Positions 59,061 through 64,000 of a stretch of DNA of 64,000 nucleotides are shown here, piece by piece (within the stretch, counting starts at the first letter, position 1; every line of letters starts with the position of its first letter). Location of the stretch: contig WEDG01001078.1 of NCBI GenBank assembly GCA_017591395.1, positions 284,299 through 348,298 of the forward strand, read 5' to 3'. The notes beneath the pieces are model-generated. The model had not been told where the DNA came from, searched no databases, and was given only the letters and a program-made list of their open reading frames with translations. Position numbers and translations under genes: made by a program. Source of the DNA: Schistocephalus solidus. Its lineage: Eukaryota > Platyhelminthes > Cestoda > Diphyllobothriidea > Diphyllobothriidae.

Positions 59061-61544
59061 TTCTATCATGTCTATTTCCTGAGGTGAAAATAGAAATTCT
59101 GAACTATGTTTTAGATTTGAAAGGGGTACGTAGTTGGGATTGTAATTTTCCTTAACTCGCAACAGAATATCGAGATATTTCGGTCACGCTGGCATTACAA
59201 AGCTTGGGTTCGCTACTTTTCAGTCTTCTGTGATAAAAGCAATCGGTAACAAGGTCTCCCCTAATATAAGGTACAGAGTGATTCTTGGTGTTTTTATACA
59301 TTCGAAATATATTTTATAGAAAACCTATACACAAGTATTCCTTCAATCACCCCTTAGCAAATGCCTTCGAAATGCCACGTCTTTTAGCAAATAAGGTATC
59401 ATAAGTTTATTCTGCATGATACTTAGTATGATATTTTAAAATATGTAATCCCTCCTAAGTAAAACCACATGTTATAATTTCGATTAAACTTTTCACGGGT
59501 ATTATTAGCTACTGTATGCATTGGAATTAACTTAAAATGATAAATACTTCATAACTCGAAGCAAAGATTACTTTTATGTTATTTGCTTTCGGATCACAGA
59601 TTCAAGTGAAAATTCAAAACCTCACGCGTAAAAAGACCTTGTTCGCCTTTTCTATCTGATATTAATCTGCCCTCAACTGCATGCAGGCTATTTTGCCATA
59701 TTATTTCGATGTTAGGTCTTCCGAACTTGTCTAAGAACTCTAATTTCCAGTAAACGTCTGATTTCTTGTCACTCAATTAGCATAATTTCAATTTAATCTA
59801 TGTTTATTGACTTGCTTTCAGGCATTTTTGCATCGTTTATAATCATCTTTGTGAGCAATCTTCTTTTTCAAACCAGTCCATCTTGGGTTAAATTGCGATT
59901 TAATTAAGGTTTCTACTGGGTATCAGCAGAAACAACCTTAAATATAATCTGACCTGGATATAAAAAAACAAATATTATTTTAGTTTTGACGTTAAATCAG
60001 GTAATTTTAATTTCCTTGCTAATATGTTTCCCAAAGTACCCACTTCATGATTAATTTTGGGTGTCGTCATTGGCTGATCTCAACTAACTAACATATGTTC
60101 CAGCTCAATATCTTAATTTACTTTTTTATGTTTAAAACAACTTGCACTGTCTGCTCTGGTATGGACAATACTTTTAATATACACAATTTACATGAAAAGG
60201 GATAACTTTTAACCAAATGATGCATTTATAAGCTCACAAGTTGATGTGTTTAATGCGTACAGCTTAGACTTATATCGGAGTTAAGGAGACCTTCCATTAT
60301 TCATCCAGGAAGAGCCATATAAATCTCCAGGATATCCGGTTCCAGTTGAACATGGTTTACGCACATGTTCCGGTTAAAAAGATCGCGGACCGGAAATTTC
60401 CCAGGATAAAAAGGAAAAGTCTAAGTTAAGATGCATTCTAGGCAACAAAACGTTTGTGCACGCCTAGCTCAACACAATCACTTATGTCAAATAGATGTTT
60501 TAACTGTGAATGATTTTGTATTTGAGCTTAGCCTTGTTTATGATTATACGGCGAATGATGTCTTTTAGTGTACTTCTTAATTTATTTTCCCTAATAAAAT
60601 ATGTTTACTTGTTTCAAAGCATTCCCCTTCATCTTTAAGTAATGAATCCATTAGGCTATTTAATAAGATGGGAAGTCAAAAGAAACGTATTTCACAAGGT
60701 TAAGATATTGATATTTAAAAATACGACACCATTAGCAATGACGTATCATATTAATGGGAAGAACTGCTCAAAACATGTATTTACTTTTTATTTACCGAAC
60801 TCTCCTTTCATAAAATATATGGTAGTACGTCATTGATCTGCTTTTTTGGCAACATTAACCAATAGAGAATTATCAATTTGAATGTGATGTAGGTTAAACT
60901 TGCTTACACCGGACACATAGAGCGGAATCTAGTCGTTTATATTCGGCTTTACTGAACACTGCGGGTACACAAACCGTTAGTTAGATTCTCATACAGCAGT
61001 AATCGTTTCTGGTCGCTGGAGATGAATTCAAGGGAAATGGTAGATTATCGGTATGCAATTCAGAACGATATTCAAATTAATTGTGGCATCCATAGTATCT
61101 ACATTTATAATTATCTCTGATTTGTCGATCCATTGTTGTTTGTGTAAGGAGGATTATTTTTGGAGAGACTAATTTCAGAAGCAAACTTCTTAATGTATTG
61201 CTATCTGATGTAGCAATTGTTTATTGGGTTTGCATTCGTAATGAGGGAATCAAAAACTTACAAACAGATTTCAAATTGTTGTTCCACCTGTCCTTTAACA
61301 AAAAGAGCTTGGAAAATAATTTTTCTTGATCACGATTATATCCAAATTGATGCAAATCAGCCAAATTTTGAAAGGGGTCTTGAGAGTTACGCGCTTAATT
61401 TTGTTAAGTAAACCAAAAAAATCGTAAGCATGTGCTTTCCTTACGAAAAATACTCTTGCATTATGTTTGGAATAGAACCAACACTGGGCATGTAAATAAA
61501 AGGCGTAAAATTGCAGTAGTTTTGTATGTATAAATAAAAATATT
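59061..61544. other. AT-rich DNA, no gene recognised
   Basis: No domain on either strand. The longest frame (minus 61606-61295, 103 codons) partly overlaps the 3' end of the PLE lineage C copy and is rich in Phe, Ile and Lys codons expected from AT-rich DNA. Confidence 0.5.
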
Positions 61545-63050
61545 AGAAAAGACGAAATTCTTCGGGAATTAAAAAGTTTACTGCGAAAATTTTCGAGACT
61601 GGTCATCCAGCTTATTTTCAGACTACTGGGTGAGTAAAGGAGCTATAAAGTAATTAACCGTGTTTAAAAAAGTTTTCTACGGTTGGGCGAAATCCGAAAC
61701 AATACGCGTTTAGTGCATTTTGTCATCCTGTTGTGCTTGGTTCTGTGCATTTGAATTTGTCCTTCACGATTTTGTATGTGGCATCCAAATCGATATGCCA
61801 GTTCATGCATGCCTCATCTGAGTGCATTGCATCCACGAATTCACGGCCTTTTCTGGTTTGGCAGGTGCCAACATCCGTGTTTTCTCCCATAAAAATTTAT
61901 TCACTGTTTCCCGTGTATGCATAGCCATTTGCGATAAAAGTTTTCGTCTTCTATCTGCTAACTGATGTTCGTGTAGGCGGGGTGTGACATATTTCCCGGT
62001 TTGCCCACAATAAGCGGCATTGCAAGTAAAACATTGAATTTTGTAGACAACACTTTTTTATCAAGGTAGCTCACCATTGCCTTAGGGTGTACAACCTGTG
62101 AGCGTAAAGTATATGTAAAGTGGTGTGCTACTTGTATCTGGGGTTATCTCAGCTGTCTTTCAACAAGCTCTGGTACATTTTTCACGTATTAGAGAGTTCG
62201 CCAGATTATTGATTTGGGTGCCTGTGTGGCCGTTTTGTTAGAAATACCTTTCTCTTATGATTCTTGCTGCTTCAGGCATCGAAGCACAAAGGCCCACGGG
62301 TATCCATTTTTAGAGAACAAGTTAAGGAGGTATTTAAATTCTGTCCAATAACTTTCTTAATCAGAGATATGGGATTTGTCTCGATTTCGGAGACTTTTGA
62401 CAGAACTCCTTTTTGAGAGACGAGATGATTACTCTCAAAATGAAGGATGTCCTCAGAGTATATTTCTTTGCAGTAAACTGATGTGTGGTGTGATCAATCA
62501 GTTTTCCGATGTACGAGGAAATGCAGAAATGGGAGTTGTCAATCAGCTTCCGTTTCGAACGTGAATTAAATTCCTGGAAAGGTAGAGTTTATATTTTTGT
62601 GGAGCAGGTCTAAGAGTTCATTCTTTATGATGACAAATGTATAATCTACGTATCGCAGCTACAGTTTTGGTTTAAACTTAGGAAGAGCTATCGATTCTAA
62701 TTTCTGCATTACTGCTTTGAACAGGAGGCCCTAAAAGGGCGACCCTATAGGTGCCCCATTAATGTATTGATAGCATTAGCCGGAGAACGAAAAAAGGTTT
62801 CTAGATAAAGGTCTAGGAGTTGGAGTTAAGCAACAGTAGCTTCATCTGTGACGTACACCTGGAGTAGGTCTTCAGTGCATGACCTCGCTAAATCAAGAGC
62901 GACCAAGGTGACGAGTGAGACCACATCGAATGAAATCATTACCCCGCCAGGTGTAACTGTGACTCCTTTTAATTTGTCTCGAAAACATTTTGAAACATCA
63001 ACGGCGAATTAAGAATTATTTGAAAGTGGAAGAAGCCACTTTGTAATTTT
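61545..63050 (-). pseudogene. PLE lineage C: RT, GIY-YIG and 3' UTR (minus copy)
   Basis: On the minus strand the RT starts with FRDKLKGVTVTPGGVMISFD (motif A, about 62990-62920). Next are NGAPIGSPF*GLLFKAVMQK (about 62765-62705) and RYVDYTFVI (62658-62632), in which the second Asp of YVDD has become Tyr, so polymerisation would be lost. TEADWQLPFLHFLVHRKTD-like residues and NGYPWAFVLRCL follow. The GIY-YIG domain reads VYKIQCFTCNAAYCGQTGKY (about 62062-62000), then RLHEHQLADRRRK. The protein end is CQTRKGREFVDAMHSDEACM (61870-61810). The 3' UTR, with a GACCAGTCTCGAAAATTTTC core, runs to about 61545. The N-terminal region is absent. Confidence 0.9.
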
Positions 63051-63067
63051 ATATATCGGTGCACTTA

Positions 63068-63558
63068 TTAAGGCAAACTGGAAAATCTGTCCCAACCCAG
63101 CTAAACGAACATCAGTTAGTGAATAGAATATGAGGCCATTTATCCCAAGTAGCTATGTATATACTTTTGAAAACAGGACATACCGTTGCATGGGAGAAAA
63201 CATGGGCTGTTGGCACCTGCCAAACCAGGAAAGACCGTGAATTTCTGGAAGCATTGCACTCAGATAAGGCATGCATCAACGGGCATATCGATATGGATGC
63301 CGCATACAAAATCGAAAAGGACAAATTCAAAGCGAAAAACCAATCATGACAGGATGAAAAAATGCACTCAACGCGTATTGGTTTGGATTTCACCCAACCG
63401 TAGATTCCTTTTTTAACACGGTAAATTAATAAATTTTTCCTCAACACACCACGTAGGCTGAGCACGGGCTGGGAGATCAGTCTCAAACATTTGCGAAAAA
63501 AGTTTGTATTTTCCTAGAGAATTTCGTCTTTTCATATTGGTATCTTGGAATGCCTGTA

Positions 63559-63560
<2 letters not shown>
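63068..63560 (+). pseudogene. PLE lineage C: GIY-YIG end, C-terminus and 3' UTR (plus copy)
   Basis: The plus strand begins inside the GIY-YIG signature (RQTGKSVPTQLNEHQLVNR, about 63076-63132) and reads TGHTVAWEKTWAVGTCQTRK (63176-63235), EALHSDKACINGHIDMDAAY and KDKFKAKNQS (63255-63348). It is a close relative of the minus copy on its left: the untranslated part shares CAACGCGTATTG and CCCAACCGTAGA, then GAGATCAGTCTCAAACATTT. It is shorter at the 5' end and placed head-to-head with the minus copy. Its 3' end runs up to the (TA)n tract. Confidence 0.9.

Positions 63561-63562
<2 letters not shown>

Positions 63563-63606
<44 letters not shown>
63563..63606. repeat. (TA)n microsatellite between two PLE 3' ends
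   Basis: About 22 TA units. The lineage C plus copy ends just to the left and the lineage D minus copy just to the right, so the tract sits at the 3' terminus of both. Confidence 0.96.
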
Positions 63607-63609
<3 letters not shown>

Positions 63610-64000
63610 GAAAACGGAAAGGCGTCCTCTGCGACCACATGTTTATCCATCCGACGTTTCAAACTCACACGCGAGTCTATCGTCAAGGAATAAAAGACTG
63701 TACAGCTCACTGCATATTTAACTCACCTCTGCCAATTATGATCTTCATCAGCGCAATTGATTTGTTCGCGCAGGGCCTGATATGCGGCTGGCAGATCGAT
63801 ATATCTTTTGATGGATTCTGTGGTCGAGTGCCACGCTTCCTGTGGCAGGCGTGACAATCGGTTGTCAGACTGAGCCAGTAATCTCACGCTGCCAAAGTCA
63901 AAGTCGTGCACTGGCGAGGACGCGTGAGTGGCTAACAAGGAGAGTTTAATCTTCCATCGCCCAGCAAGCTAGTGCTCGTGCATTCTCGTGCTAACCTGTT
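63607..64000 (-). pseudogene. PLE lineage D: C-terminal part and 3' UTR (cut by the window edge)
   Basis: The minus strand reads LLATHASSPVHDFDFGSVRL (63938 leftwards), LAQSDNRLSRLPQEAWHSTT and ESIKRYIDLPAAYQALREQI, then DEDHNWQR before a stop at about 63723. This is the module that follows the GIY-YIG domain; a few residues of the domain's end (NRLARECTS-type) are visible at the right edge. The 3' UTR contains GCGCTGATGAAGATCATAAT and GTTTGAAACGTCGGATGGAT, the GATGAAGATC and GAAACGTC pair typical of PLE tails. The protein block is undamaged, so this copy is probably among the youngest here. The element continues beyond base 64000. Confidence 0.88.

Noticed and set aside
61295..61606. 103-codon minus-strand frame as a small membrane protein
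   Set aside because: Rich in Phe, Ile and Lys as expected from AT-rich DNA, and it overlaps the 3' UTR of the lineage C element.
1..64000. A CRISPR array, operon or prokaryotic-type defence system
   Set aside because: No regularly spaced short direct repeats with unique spacers and no prokaryotic gene organisation; all recognisable coding sequence belongs to eukaryotic transposable elements.

Overview
The window reads as eukaryotic, AT-rich, gene-poor DNA packed with old transposable elements. The retroelement repertoire fits a parasitic flatworm: several lineages of Penelope-like elements (PLEs) with a GIY-YIG endonuclease, a CR1-type LINE, an RTE-type LINE whose RT ends in a C2H2-finger-like tail, and Tc1 and mariner relics. 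From family knowledge I favour a diphyllobothriidean tapeworm (Spirometra/Dibothriocephalus/Schistocephalus type). That is an inference; the sequence itself only shows the element families. I recognise no host gene, no intact long ORF and no rRNA, tRNA or CRISPR locus. Every recognisable coding region is broken by stops or frameshifts.

Layout. 1-10.7 kb: AT-rich DNA without a recognisable gene, with a (TA)n tract and a 53-bp tandem duplication. 10.7-11.7 kb: C-terminal relic of PLE lineage A (minus). 13.6-17.5 kb: a GC-rich island holding an RTE-type LINE and a duplicated GC-rich module. 19.5-25 kb: dispersed repeat V, a SINE-like repeat U, a PLE-A tail and the unidentified repeat XTZ. 26.5-30.5 kb: a mariner/PLE-A composite, repeat W and a nearly full-length dead Tc1 transposase. 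31.8-34 kb: inverted partners of U and V. 34.3-42.8 kb: a dense cluster of 5'-truncated PLE-A tails, mostly plus strand. 43.9-46.3 kb: two pieces of XTZ. 46.5-52 kb: a head-to-head pair of PLE lineage B, the plus copy split by a CR1 LINE. 52.5-54.3 kb: W and XTZ on the minus strand. 55.7-58 kb: a jockey/CR1-like LINE (minus). 58.5-59.1 kb: another PLE-A tail. 61.5-64 kb: a head-to-head pair of PLE lineage C, then PLE lineage D running off the right edge; C and D tails meet at a (TA)n tract.

Nothing suggests genes working together in a host pathway. The main story is the structure of the repeats: three head-to-head PLE junctions, one nested insertion that can be reconstructed almost to the base, two PLE 3' ends abutting one microsatellite, and at least three repeat families (V, W, XTZ) that I can see by internal comparison but cannot name. 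All repeat boundaries come from reading by eye and are accurate to perhaps 20-50 bases.
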